DNA of 64,000 nt from Thioflexithrix psekupsensis (GTDB lineage Bacteria; Pseudomonadota; Gammaproteobacteria; Beggiatoales; Beggiatoaceae): the NCBI RefSeq assembly GCF_002149925.1, contig NZ_MSLT01000023.1:186001-250000 (forward strand), written 5' to 3'. The translations under genes and the position numbers were made by a program. Shown here piece by piece: positions 57,644-64,000 of the stretch (within the stretch, counting starts at the first letter, position 1; every line of letters begins with the position of its first letter). The notes beneath the pieces were generated by a model. It ran no database searches. It was not told where the DNA came from and saw only the letters and a list, made by a program, of their open reading frames with translations.

Positions 57644-58468
57644 TTAAAATTGATGTATGAAATTGTCAATTAAACGATATGCGATGCTTAATTTTGGTGG
57701 TAAATGTTCGGGTAATTGTTTGGCATCAAACCATGCCGCAGTTTCTAATTCGTTGTGATTAATATTTAATTCACCACTGGCATATTCTGCGGTAAAAGCA
57801 ATCATTAAAGAATTGGGAAATGGCCACGATTGGCTGCCGAAATAACGAACATTTTTCACCCGCAATCCCACTTCTTCTTGAATTTCTCGATGCAATGCCT
57901 GTTCTAACGATTCGCCCGCCTCGACAAATCCCGCCTGCACAGTCATCATGCCTTTGGTGTGATGTGGAGAACGAGAAAGTAAGAGGTGTCGATCCCGATA
58001 AATTAACATAATCACCGCTGGAGAAATACGTGGATAACAACGATGTTGACAGGCAGGACAGAATTTAACCCGTTCATTTTCAAGCTCTTGCATTGGCGTG
58101 CCACAACGCCCACAGAAGCGATGCTGCTGATTCCATAAAATAATTTGATAAGCACGCCCCGCCATTTCAAGCTGTTCCGAAGTTAAAACAGGCAATAAAG
58201 CCCGCAAATGTACCCAATCCATTCCTGCGGTGACTTCTTTTTGTTCAATCGATTCAAGGGCATAAAAGGTTTGTTGCTGATCATCTCCCAAGCACCAATA
58301 GCGAGATGGAAATAATTCCTGTTGTAAAACATCTGACCATGTGGGCAGATAGTAACCCGTTTCGTTTTTACCGATCAATAAATTTTGTTTATGAAATAAA
58401 CAGCAAGTCGCCGTTTTTAACACCGGAAAAAAAGGAGAAAAAACAGCAGATTCAGGGGGATTAGACAT
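57644..58468 (-). CDS. nudC: NudC, NADH pyrophosphatase / RNA deNADding enzyme
   Basis: The 274-aa protein has an N-terminal domain, a zinc ribbon (CGRCGTPM...CPAC, about 118-140), the Nudix box GFVEAGESLEQALHREIQEEVGL and, after it, SQSWPFPNS, the NudC signature normally SQPWPFPxS with one change. NudC cleaves NAD(H) to NMN(H) and AMP and removes NAD caps from RNA. Confidence 0.95.
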   Translation of the reverse strand: MSNPPESAVFSPFFPVLKTATCCLFHKQNLLIGKNETGYYLPTWSDVLQQELFPSRYWCLGDDQQQTFYALESIEQKEVTAGMDWVHLRALLPVLTSEQLEMAGRAYQIILWNQQHRFCGRCGTPMQELENERVKFCPACQHRCYPRISPAVIMLIYRDRHLLLSRSPHHTKGMMTVQAGFVEAGESLEQALHREIQEEVGLRVKNVRYFGSQSWPFPNSLMIAFTAEYASGELNINHNELETAAWFDAKQLPEHLPPKLSIAYRLIDNFIHQF

Positions 58469-58722
58469 ATTAAAATCACATTAATTAGCAGTAGTATTAA
58501 CAGCTTAAAGCGTTTTAAGACAAACGTTATGCAGTGATGTGGAGTGTATCCAATTCATTTTTAAATGTACAGTGAAATAAAGTCTTTTTATTTGTGTAGA
58601 ACATCTCAATCTATTAGACTAAAGCGTGGCGAGTCAATCTGATAAATTATTTTTCTCAGGTTTATTCGATTTTAAAAACATTTTTTCATCCCAAGTTGAT
58701 GGGGATAAATGAGGATTAGACA

Positions 58723-59391
58723 ATGGCTAAAGTTGATATTGAATTAGGCAAGCAAGTGCATGAATATCTTGTGAGTAAGGGGGTTGAAACGCCTGTGATT
58801 GAAGAGAAATTGCGCGTATCAGATGAGGTTAAAATTGCGGCAATTAAAACCCATATCACGGCAATTATGGAAACCTTGGGGATGGATTTAGCAGATGATT
58901 CTCTGATTGAAACACCGACTCGTATTGCCAAGATGTATGTCAACGAGATTTTTCGCGGCTTAGATTACAGCTTCTTCCCAAAATGTACCACTGTAGAGAA
59001 CAAAATGCACTACGATGAGATGGTATTGGAAAAAGACATCGCGGCGATTTCCAGTTGTGAGCATCATTTTGTGACGATTGATCAGCGGGTTTCTATCGGT
59101 TATATTCCGAAAAAGCGGGTGTTGGGTTTAAGCAAGCTGAATCGTATTGCTAAATTTTTTGCCCAACGCCCACAAATTCAGGAGCGTTATGCTGAACAAT
59201 TGTTTTACGCGCTAGAGTGTATTTTACAAACCAGTGACATTGCTATTTTTGTACGCGGTAAACATTATTGTGTCGCACAACGTGGCGTGGAAGACACCAG
59301 TTCTTACACCATCACCAGTAAATTGGGCGGAACATTTAAAACCAATGCGGCGTTAAGAAACGAGTTTATGAATTTGATTAATAGTCATTAA
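58723..59391 (+). CDS. folE: FolE, GTP cyclohydrolase I
   Basis: The 222-aa protein carries the zinc ligands C112 and H115 (SSCEHHFVTID) and C183 (HYCVAQRG), plus DLADDSLIETPTRIAKMYV, GLSKLNRIAKFFAQRPQ. It makes dihydroneopterin triphosphate from GTP for folate. Strongly similar to E. coli FolE across its length. The 254-bp upstream gap has no readable promoter; a strong terminator follows. Confidence 0.97.
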   Translation: MAKVDIELGKQVHEYLVSKGVETPVIEEKLRVSDEVKIAAIKTHITAIMETLGMDLADDSLIETPTRIAKMYVNEIFRGLDYSFFPKCTTVENKMHYDEMVLEKDIAAISSCEHHFVTIDQRVSIGYIPKKRVLGLSKLNRIAKFFAQRPQIQERYAEQLFYALECILQTSDIAIFVRGKHYCVAQRGVEDTSSYTITSKLGGTFKTNAALRNEFMNLINSH

Positions 59392-59401
59392 CGCAAAATT
59401 T

Positions 59402-59456
59402 AAGCCTGAAACAAAATGATTTATTAAGAAAATTTTGTTTCAGGCTTTATTTTTAT
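59402..59456 (+). terminator. Terminator of folE
   Basis: AAGCCTGAAACAAAAT and ATTTTGTTTCAGGCTT pair perfectly over 16 bp, followed by TATTTTTATT. The remaining 59457-59595 hold only a possible fragment of a minus-strand gene (26 codons ending EGQTGLF before a stop). Confidence 0.85.
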
Positions 59457-59595
59457 TAACACATTCATGCTAAAACAATCCCGTCTGCCCTTCCACTTTT
59501 AATTTCCACCCATCGCCAATAGGGAAAGCAATTTGTTCTAACACATTTCTAAATCTTCATATCTTCTATTTATTATTCTCTCCTTATTTAAGGAG

Positions 59596-59943
59596 TTACG
59601 CCACTTTAAGAAAGAATTCCACTTTCACAGCCTCAAATGGAAATTCAACGCCACCTGTTTCTGTTCTATTTACGATTCCTGCCAACATGAGTGCCGTCAA
59701 ATCGGTATGAACTCCTTTCACATCTCTATTTACTCGGCGTGCCGCTTCTCTGATAGAAATAGGCCCAGCACCGCACAGTGCTTTTAATAGTTCCCATCTT
59801 TTTGCGGTTAATACTTTCCACAAAATTTCAGGAGAAGCAAAGCTAATTTTTGTTGTTTCTTCTTTTTCCCCTGTTTTCCAGACCTGCAATAAATCATTCA
59901 TTGCATCTTGTGGCGTGATAACTTCAAGTGTTACTGTTTTCAT
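59596..59943 (-). CDS. HVO_A0114/TumA-type HTH protein, probable antitoxin
   Basis: From the ATG behind AGGTGGA the protein has 115 aa. A helix-turn-helix occupies about 48-95 (LTAKRWELLKALCGAGPIS, IREAARRVNRDVKGVHTDL, ALMLAGIVNRT), ending in a short wing (FPFEAVKVEFFL). Such MarR-like proteins are usually encoded just behind a TumE (DUF6516) toxin, overlapping its end. The overlapping upstream frame fits a TumE C-terminus, but its 5' part is missing. Confidence 0.72.
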   Translation of the reverse strand: MKTVTLEVITPQDAMNDLLQVWKTGEKEETTKISFASPEILWKVLTAKRWELLKALCGAGPISIREAARRVNRDVKGVHTDLTALMLAGIVNRTETGGVEFPFEAVKVEFFLKVA

Positions 59944-60073
59944 GATTCCACCTCGCAATGTCTTGCTGAAAATCTGAAATTAAGGCTTCTGGGCCGCTAA
60001 AATTATACGTGAAGGAAATGATTTGGATAAAGCGGGGGATTTTAGGGGAGAAAGGCACATTTTTTTGCGCCAG
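59924..60073 (-). pseudogene. TumE-like toxin remnant (3' end only)
   Basis: The frame ends FSGPEALISDFQQDIARWN, resembling the C-terminus of TumE/DUF6516 toxins, and overlaps the HTH gene start by 20 bp as such pairs do. Upstream the reading frame runs into the 3' end of the DUF3800 gene, with no start or N-terminal domain. The toxin therefore appears truncated at the DUF3800 junction. Family call is tentative because only about 45 residues remain. Confidence 0.45.
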
Positions 60074-60074
60074 T

Positions 60075-60764
60075 TTATACATCGACGTGCAAGCCATGCT
60101 GTACTCCATTGAAGAAATCAAATTTTCTTTCTATGATTTCGTAAAATTGAGAGTCATTTTCTTCATATTTTCTAAATATAGCATAAGCAACTAAATCAGC
60201 TAATTGGATCAATCTGGTGGCACGGGAATCAACAAAAACAGGCACGTCTGCCATATTCCGAAGCGTTCCCCATTCATGACCATCAAACTTAAATTCTGTT
60301 GCTAGGGCTTGAATTGGTGCTTCTTTGGGGCTTTTATCAAATATGACCAGTCCTCTTTGTGGATCGCCATAGTATTTATATTGTCGAGCCAGATAATGGT
60401 CAAATCGAGTAATGAGTTGTTGAAAAGTAACACTAACAGGGTCTTCAGGGGAAATGGCCGCTTTTCTTACAACAGATGCGATAATTCTCTGGTGTTGACC
60501 ATCAATTAAACGTAAAGCGTCTTTGATTGCATCAATACGTTTATTTTTTGGTACGTTTCTCCAAAATTTTTTGCCCGTGAGCATCGGAGAACCGTGTAAC
60601 TCAACGGAGTGTGGGGCTTGAGAATCGAATTGAGCCGCTATTTTGTCTAGTTTTAATGAGAGCCAGTGTGCTTCACGCTCGAAAACTGTAACCCCTGCAA
60701 GAACAAAATGCTCTTGGTCAGATCCGCCAGAACTTCCAGACTCATCTGCGTAAAGTAAATACAT
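60075..60764 (-). CDS. DUF3800 domain protein
   Basis: From the ATG giving MYLLYADESGSSGG the 229-aa protein has the DUF3800 pattern: early YADESG, HGSPMLTGKKFW, GLVIFDKSPKEA, FVDSRATRLIQLADLVAYAIFRKYE. The D/E positions suggest an RNase H-like fold; function is unknown, but the family is common next to mobile and defence genes. The 260-bp region on its 5' side holds small repeats (three ACCGnAAG-type copies at about 60838-60890) and no gene. Confidence 0.82.
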   Translation of the reverse strand: MYLLYADESGSSGGSDQEHFVLAGVTVFEREAHWLSLKLDKIAAQFDSQAPHSVELHGSPMLTGKKFWRNVPKNKRIDAIKDALRLIDGQHQRIIASVVRKAAISPEDPVSVTFQQLITRFDHYLARQYKYYGDPQRGLVIFDKSPKEAPIQALATEFKFDGHEWGTLRNMADVPVFVDSRATRLIQLADLVAYAIFRKYEENDSQFYEIIERKFDFFNGVQHGLHVDV

Positions 60765-61024
60765 CAGTTTAAGAGGGTTTATTGAAAATAGAAGGGATAT
60801 AGAACAAAAAGGCGGGGGAAAGAGCAACTGCTCCGCGAACCGCAATAAGGCAGCCCGCCAACCGTAAGATTGTTTCCAACCGCAAGGATCATTCTAGGAA
60901 AAATAAACTTATATGGCAAGAAGAATTTGATTTCAACGGGTTGGTGATTTTCATTGCTGAGTGGCAAAATTTTATAAATAGCTTAATTTTTTTATACTTG
61001 CCTTTAAAATTAGAATTAAACAAA

Positions 61025-61246
61025 TTACCCCGTCACTTTTCCATTCACTTTCAAATAAACCACTTCCAAACTTTCCAAGCCGTCATTGTCCACGACTTTA
61101 ACGGCGATTTGAAAAGAACCTGTTTTAAATTTATGGCTTTGTTTGCCGTCTTTATCGATCATAATTGTCGCTTTAAAACCCTGTTCAGCGTCATAATTAA
61201 AATCCCACGCATAAAATTCAATACCTGCATCATTCGCCCGCGGCAA
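61025..61246 (-). pseudogene. Frameshifted C-terminal tail of the DNA methyltransferase gene
   Basis: The frame reads NDAGIEFYAWDFNYD, then KATIMIDKDGKQSHKF and FQIAVKVVDNDGLESLEV, ending KVNGKVTG. It continues the methyltransferase C-terminus in another frame. The switch falls in GCCGCGGGCGAAT near 61238-61246, where removing one base would join EIEFIA to NDAGIEF. This is a beta-sandwich-like tail domain of about 60 aa. Confidence 0.65.
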
Positions 61247-62543
61247 TAAATTCGATTTCGCGTAATTCTTTATTATCCAATCCTAAATCGTTAAAAGTAA
61301 CCGTTAATTTTGGTTTTTTCGCAATAGGAATAATTTGCTCAACGGTGATTAATTCGATAATTAAATTATCTTGGTTTTTTAATCGCGCCACTTCTTGAAT
61401 TGCGCCTTTACCAAAACTGAACGCAATAATAATTCCAATCAGATTTTTAGCGGCTTTATTTTCGTTAAATTTACCGCTATCGAATCGCTCACAAGCCGAT
61501 TTAAAATTATCAATTACATTACGCCCAATATTATCCGAACGTTTCACTTGAATAGGCACGCCGTCGCGGGTTTTGCCATCAATGCCTAAATCGCTGCGTT
61601 GTTTAATATTAGAAACACCGCCGTATTGTTGAATTATCCAGCTTTCAAATTCAAAGGCATTAGAATAACGCAAGGTATCATAATCGTATTTATGTAATTG
61701 TACCGTGAAAGGTTTTGAGAATAAATCTTGTTGTTTTTGCAAGCGCAATTCGGAAACTTTAATCGCTTGAACGGATTGATCAATGCCTATCCATTGGCGT
61801 TTTAATTTATCGGCCACCGCCACGGTTGTTCCCCCGCCGACAAAGGGGTCTAATATCACGTCATTTTCGTTAGAGGCACATAAAATAATGCGTTCTAATA
61901 AGGCTTCGGGTTTTTGCGTGGGGTAGCCGATGCGTTCTTTTGCTTGAGAATTAATCACTGCAATATCCCAAACGTCATCCATCAATCTTCCTGAAGAATC
62001 ATCATCTGTCATTTTTGTAACTAATCTTTTCCCTTCCTGAAATTCCACAAGGCTTTTTTTACCTTTCCATCTTTTTTTAGTTCCTTCAGAAAGTTCATCA
62101 TAAAGAAGATTGAAAGTAATCTGTCCTGCACTTTTGGTATAAAAAAGAATATTGTCGTGCATTCTTTGGAAATTTTTTTGTTTAGCTGGCCATCGCTTAT
62201 AACGCCAAATAATCTCATTTCTAAAATTATTCTCACCAAAAATTTTATCCAAAATAAACACCCGAATATAAGCATCTGCGTGCCAATCGCAATGCAGAAA
62301 AATAGAACCCGTTGATTTTAAAATGCGGTGCATTTCTTCAACCCGTTCTTTTAACCACGCAATATAATGATCAATTCCACCCGACCAACGATCTTCAAAA
62401 CTGCGAATTTCTCCTTTATCACCCCAAATCACCTCATAATTACGATTCGAGAAAAAAGGCGGGTCTAAGTAAATTAAATCCACCAATTCAGATTCTAAGT
62501 TTTTTAAAATCTGGAGATTATCACCTAATAAAAGTTTGTTCAT
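61230..62543 (-). CDS. Site-specific DNA methyltransferase fused to a Mrr/QxK-type nuclease-like domain
   Basis: From the ATG giving MNKLLLGDNLQILKN the protein has 437 aa. The catalytic motif DPPFFSNRNY (motif IV) precedes the SAM motif DPFVGGGTT (motif I), the beta-class order of N4-cytosine or N6-adenine enzymes. GYPTQKPEALL is present. A C-terminal domain (about 305-437) carries SDLGIDGKTRDG and PIQVKRSDN, a PD-(D/E)xK pattern of the QxK type seen in Mrr. The gene ends at a frameshift before its normal tail. An IS element ends 37 bp upstream of the start codon and has probably replaced its promoter. Confidence 0.8.
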   Translation of the reverse strand: MNKLLLGDNLQILKNLESELVDLIYLDPPFFSNRNYEVIWGDKGEIRSFEDRWSGGIDHYIAWLKERVEEMHRILKSTGSIFLHCDWHADAYIRVFILDKIFGENNFRNEIIWRYKRWPAKQKNFQRMHDNILFYTKSAGQITFNLLYDELSEGTKKRWKGKKSLVEFQEGKRLVTKMTDDDSSGRLMDDVWDIAVINSQAKERIGYPTQKPEALLERIILCASNENDVILDPFVGGGTTVAVADKLKRQWIGIDQSVQAIKVSELRLQKQQDLFSKPFTVQLHKYDYDTLRYSNAFEFESWIIQQYGGVSNIKQRSDLGIDGKTRDGVPIQVKRSDNIGRNVIDNFKSACERFDSGKFNENKAAKNLIGIIIAFSFGKGAIQEVARLKNQDNLIIELITVEQIIPIAKKPKLTVTFNDLGLDNKELREIEFIAAGE

Positions 62544-62639
62544 GGCGTTTATGAAAATGGATTTAATAGTGGAACATTGCATTAGACTTGTGGTATCAAA
62601 AAAACCTGGTATTAACCGATTCCAAAAAGGAGTATCAAA

Positions 62640-63131
62640 ATGAATTTCAATCTGACAAATAAAAACACAACCAGACAATGGAGAGCCTTAATCGCTCTGG
62701 ATGCAAAGCAGTTTGATATGTTGCTGGAAGTTTTTAAACAATCTTATCTCACTTTACAAGGTTCAACACTCAAATCAAGATTGATGAATGATAAAGCCAC
62801 TTACTGCATTAATAACGAGAGAGAATTATTGTTATTTACACTAACCCGTTTAAAGCAAAGTTTAACTTATGATGCTTTAGGTGTGATGGCAGGTATGGAT
62901 GGTTCTCACGCCAAGAAAACGCAGAGATTAGGCTTGCGTATTTTAACTCATGCCTTGTGTGTTTTAAAGCATATGCCTGCCAGAGACATAGACAATATCG
63001 ATGATTTTAAAGCTTATTTTTCCGATATAGAGGAGTTAATTATTGATGTGACAGATCAAGATATACAACGTCCATCGGATAAAGAAATCCAAAAGGAATT
63101 TTATTCGGGTAAAAAAAAACTCACACAGTAA
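62640..63131 (+). CDS. IS5-family transposase, first frame (HTH and first catalytic Asp)
   Basis: A good AGGAG precedes the ATG. The 163 codons hold a helix-turn-helix N-terminus (LTRLKQSLTYDALGVMAGMD) and the start of a DDE_Tnp_4-type domain with first Asp in LIIDVTDQDIQRP. The frame ends just after GKKKLTQ. An A9 run at 63111-63119 (GGT AAA AAA AAA CTC) precedes the stop and matches slippery sequences used for -1 frameshifting. Confidence 0.85.
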   Translation: MNFNLTNKNTTRQWRALIALDAKQFDMLLEVFKQSYLTLQGSTLKSRLMNDKATYCINNERELLLFTLTRLKQSLTYDALGVMAGMDGSHAKKTQRLGLRILTHALCVLKHMPARDIDNIDDFKAYFSDIEELIIDVTDQDIQRPSDKEIQKEFYSGKKKLTQ

Positions 63132-63133
63132 AG

Positions 63134-63544
63134 ATGTTATTGATTGTTAATGAACTTAAAGAAATTTTGTATATAAGCCATCCTGTAAATGGTAAATGCC
63201 ATGATTTTAACGTGTTAAAGAAAATGCTTTCTCCAGATAAAAAATATTTTATTGAGTCTAATATTTTAGTTGATTTAGGTTTTTTAGGTATGGATAAACA
63301 ATATGATTGTAAATCGGTGTGTCTTCCTCACAAGAAATCCAAAAATAAGCCGCTTACTCGAGAACAAAAAGAGGAGAATAGAATTCTATCTTCAAAGCGT
63401 ATTGTTGTGGAAAATGCAATTTGCGGAGTAAAGGTATTTAGAATTTTATCAGACCGATTGAGAATCCACTGCCTTGATTTTTATGATAAAATTTTGTCCT
63501 GCTGTGCAGGACTACATAACTTCCGATTAAACACAACTGCTTGA
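63134..63544 (+). CDS. IS5-family transposase, second frame (rest of DDE domain)
   Basis: The frame is -1 relative to the first part. Read through the A-run it continues KKTHTVKMLLIVNELKEI, the usual sequence of DDE_Tnp_4 transposases. It contains the second Asp (LVDLGFLG) and the Glu (VVENAICGVKVFRIL). Fusion gives about 300 aa, the normal family length. The internal ATG at 63134 is probably not a real start. Confidence 0.85.
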   Translation: MLLIVNELKEILYISHPVNGKCHDFNVLKKMLSPDKKYFIESNILVDLGFLGMDKQYDCKSVCLPHKKSKNKPLTREQKEENRILSSKRIVVENAICGVKVFRILSDRLRIHCLDFYDKILSCCAGLHNFRLNTTA

Positions 63545-63564
63545 TTTTAATTGAGACCACAACT

Positions 63565-63630
63565 CTAATCTCTAAAATCACGAATGTTACGAGTAACGAC
63601 GGTCAATTTCGTATCGCACAAATAATTCAT
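63565..63630 (-). pseudogene. VapC-like PIN toxin remnant with internal deletion
   Basis: The 21-codon frame begins MNYLCDT, like the PIN-domain N-terminus (first acidic motif), and jumps to KLTVVTRNIRDF, the PIN C-terminal motif. The middle about 100 residues are missing. It starts 2 bp behind the antitoxin-like gene, the normal vapB-vapC spacing. Its stop codon is supplied by the IS end. Confidence 0.6.
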
Positions 63631-63632
63631 AA

Positions 63633-63875
63633 TCAAAATTCTAAAGGTCTATTTTGACGATTAGGAATTACCCATTCATAATTTTCTTCGATACATAACG
63701 TCCTCAATTTCTCAAAAGCAATTTGCAAAGTCTCAGGCTTACATGTTGTCAAAGTGGATTGTAAAAGCGGCTCATCTTCTAAAAAAGTAACAATAACTGC
63801 CACAGGTTGTTCATAATTAACCATTTGATCCAATTGAATTTGACCATTTTGGTAAATGCCTTTTAATGCTAACAT
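63633..63875 (-). CDS. VapB/AF2212-like antitoxin
   Basis: The 80-aa protein begins MLALKGIYQNGQIQLDQ and VAVIVTFLED, the swapped-hairpin start of small antitoxins encoded before PIN toxins. A helical C-terminus (IAFEKLRTLCIEENYEW) follows. AGGGAG precedes the ATG. Its partner toxin survives only as a 21-codon remnant, so the module is inactive unless the antitoxin serves elsewhere. Confidence 0.68.
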   Translation of the reverse strand: MLALKGIYQNGQIQLDQMVNYEQPVAVIVTFLEDEPLLQSTLTTCKPETLQIAFEKLRTLCIEENYEWVIPNRQNRPLEF

Positions 63876-63892
63876 AAAATACTCCCTGTAAA

Positions 63893-63971
63893 AATGCCTA
63901 AATCGCTGCGTTGTTTGATATTAGAAACACCGCCGTATTCAGATTCTAAGTTTTTTAAAATCTGGAGATTA
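63893..63971 (-). pseudogene. Remnant of a second DNA methyltransferase copy with an internal deletion
   Basis: 63893-63939 matches 61581-61627 of the methyltransferase gene at 46 of 47 bases, and 63937-63971 matches 62486-62520 exactly. The two blocks, 861 bp apart in the gene, are joined at a shared ATT. The result would encode LQILKNLESE joined to YGGVSNIKQRSDLGI in frame. It lies directly upstream of the antitoxin gene. Confidence 0.8.
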
Positions 63972-64000
63972 ACGGTCAATATAAGACATTACCGAATCAA

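Larger units (their letters stand above)
62581..63569. mobile_element. IS5-like insertion sequence
   Basis: Imperfect terminal repeats ATTAGACTTGTGGTATCAA (left) and, reversed, ATTAGAGTTGTGGTCTCAA (right, ending 63569) differ at two of 19 positions. They enclose about 989 bp with a two-frame DDE transposase. No clear target duplication is visible (TGC on the left, CTC on the right). It sits between the methyltransferase start and a vapC-like remnant. Confidence 0.8.

Overview
The window looks like a chromosomal segment of an AT-rich gammaproteobacterium. Hcp, SodB, ErpA, Mla, PilMNOPQ, RuvA, FabI, Dxs, HemF, NudC and FolE all read as gammaproteobacterial versions. A lanthanide-type methanol dehydrogenase cluster, many multidomain signalling proteins, NACHT and TrlF-type ATPases and abundant small palindromic repeats fit a sulfur-oxidising Thiotrichales/Beggiatoa-like organism. 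That assignment is inference from gene content only.

Layout. 1-10 kb: the end of an NtrX-like regulator, hcp with an FNR-type box and a ferredoxin-reductase, a TonB-dependent receptor, a double-kinase hybrid sensor and sodB. 10-15 kb: a TetR regulator with a readable promoter/operator, then a two-gene cassette (NACHT plus SMC-like ATPase fusion, and a TOPRIM-like partner) that resembles an anti-phage system. 15-20 kb: a PatZ-like acyl-CoA-synthetase/acetyltransferase, mlaD-mlaC-mlaB and erpA. 20-25.6 kb, minus strand: pqqA (23 codons), xoxF, xoxG, xoxJ and a further cytochrome c, next to an acidic secreted protein with EF-hand-like loops. 25.7-27.4 kb: a response-regulator diguanylate cyclase coupled to ruvA. 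27.5-34.6 kb: pilA and pilMNOPQ, separated by a long structured pilA leader, a GC-rich giant hairpin and an array of 94-bp composite tandem repeats. 34.8-40.4 kb: two multidomain signalling proteins and a GspE/PilB-type ATPase. 40-46 kb: a methyltransferase, a sulfotransferase, fabI, an AhpD-like protein, an NrtR-like Nudix protein and holA. 46-50 kb: an AlbA_2 protein and a TrlF-type ATPase gene broken by a small palindromic element. 50-59.4 kb: dxs, two glycosyltransferases, glcF, hemF, an unknown membrane protein, nudC and folE. 59.5-64 kb: a decayed accessory region with toxin-antitoxin remnants, a DUF3800 gene, a frameshifted DNA methyltransferase/nuclease-like fusion, an IS5-like element with a -1 frameshift signal, and a deleted second copy of the methyltransferase.

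How the parts fit. The pqqA-xoxFGJ block supports periplasmic PQQ/lanthanide-dependent alcohol oxidation with electron transfer to c-type cytochromes. The pilus genes and four c-di-GMP or phosphorelay proteins point to surface motility or attachment control. Hcp with its reductase, SodB and ErpA deal with nitrosative/oxidative stress and iron-sulfur supply. The best candidate for an undescribed system is the 10.8-14.7 kb cassette, which fuses a NACHT NTPase to an OLD/PARIS-like ATPase and pairs it with a TOPRIM-like protein. No tRNA, rRNA or CRISPR array was recognised.
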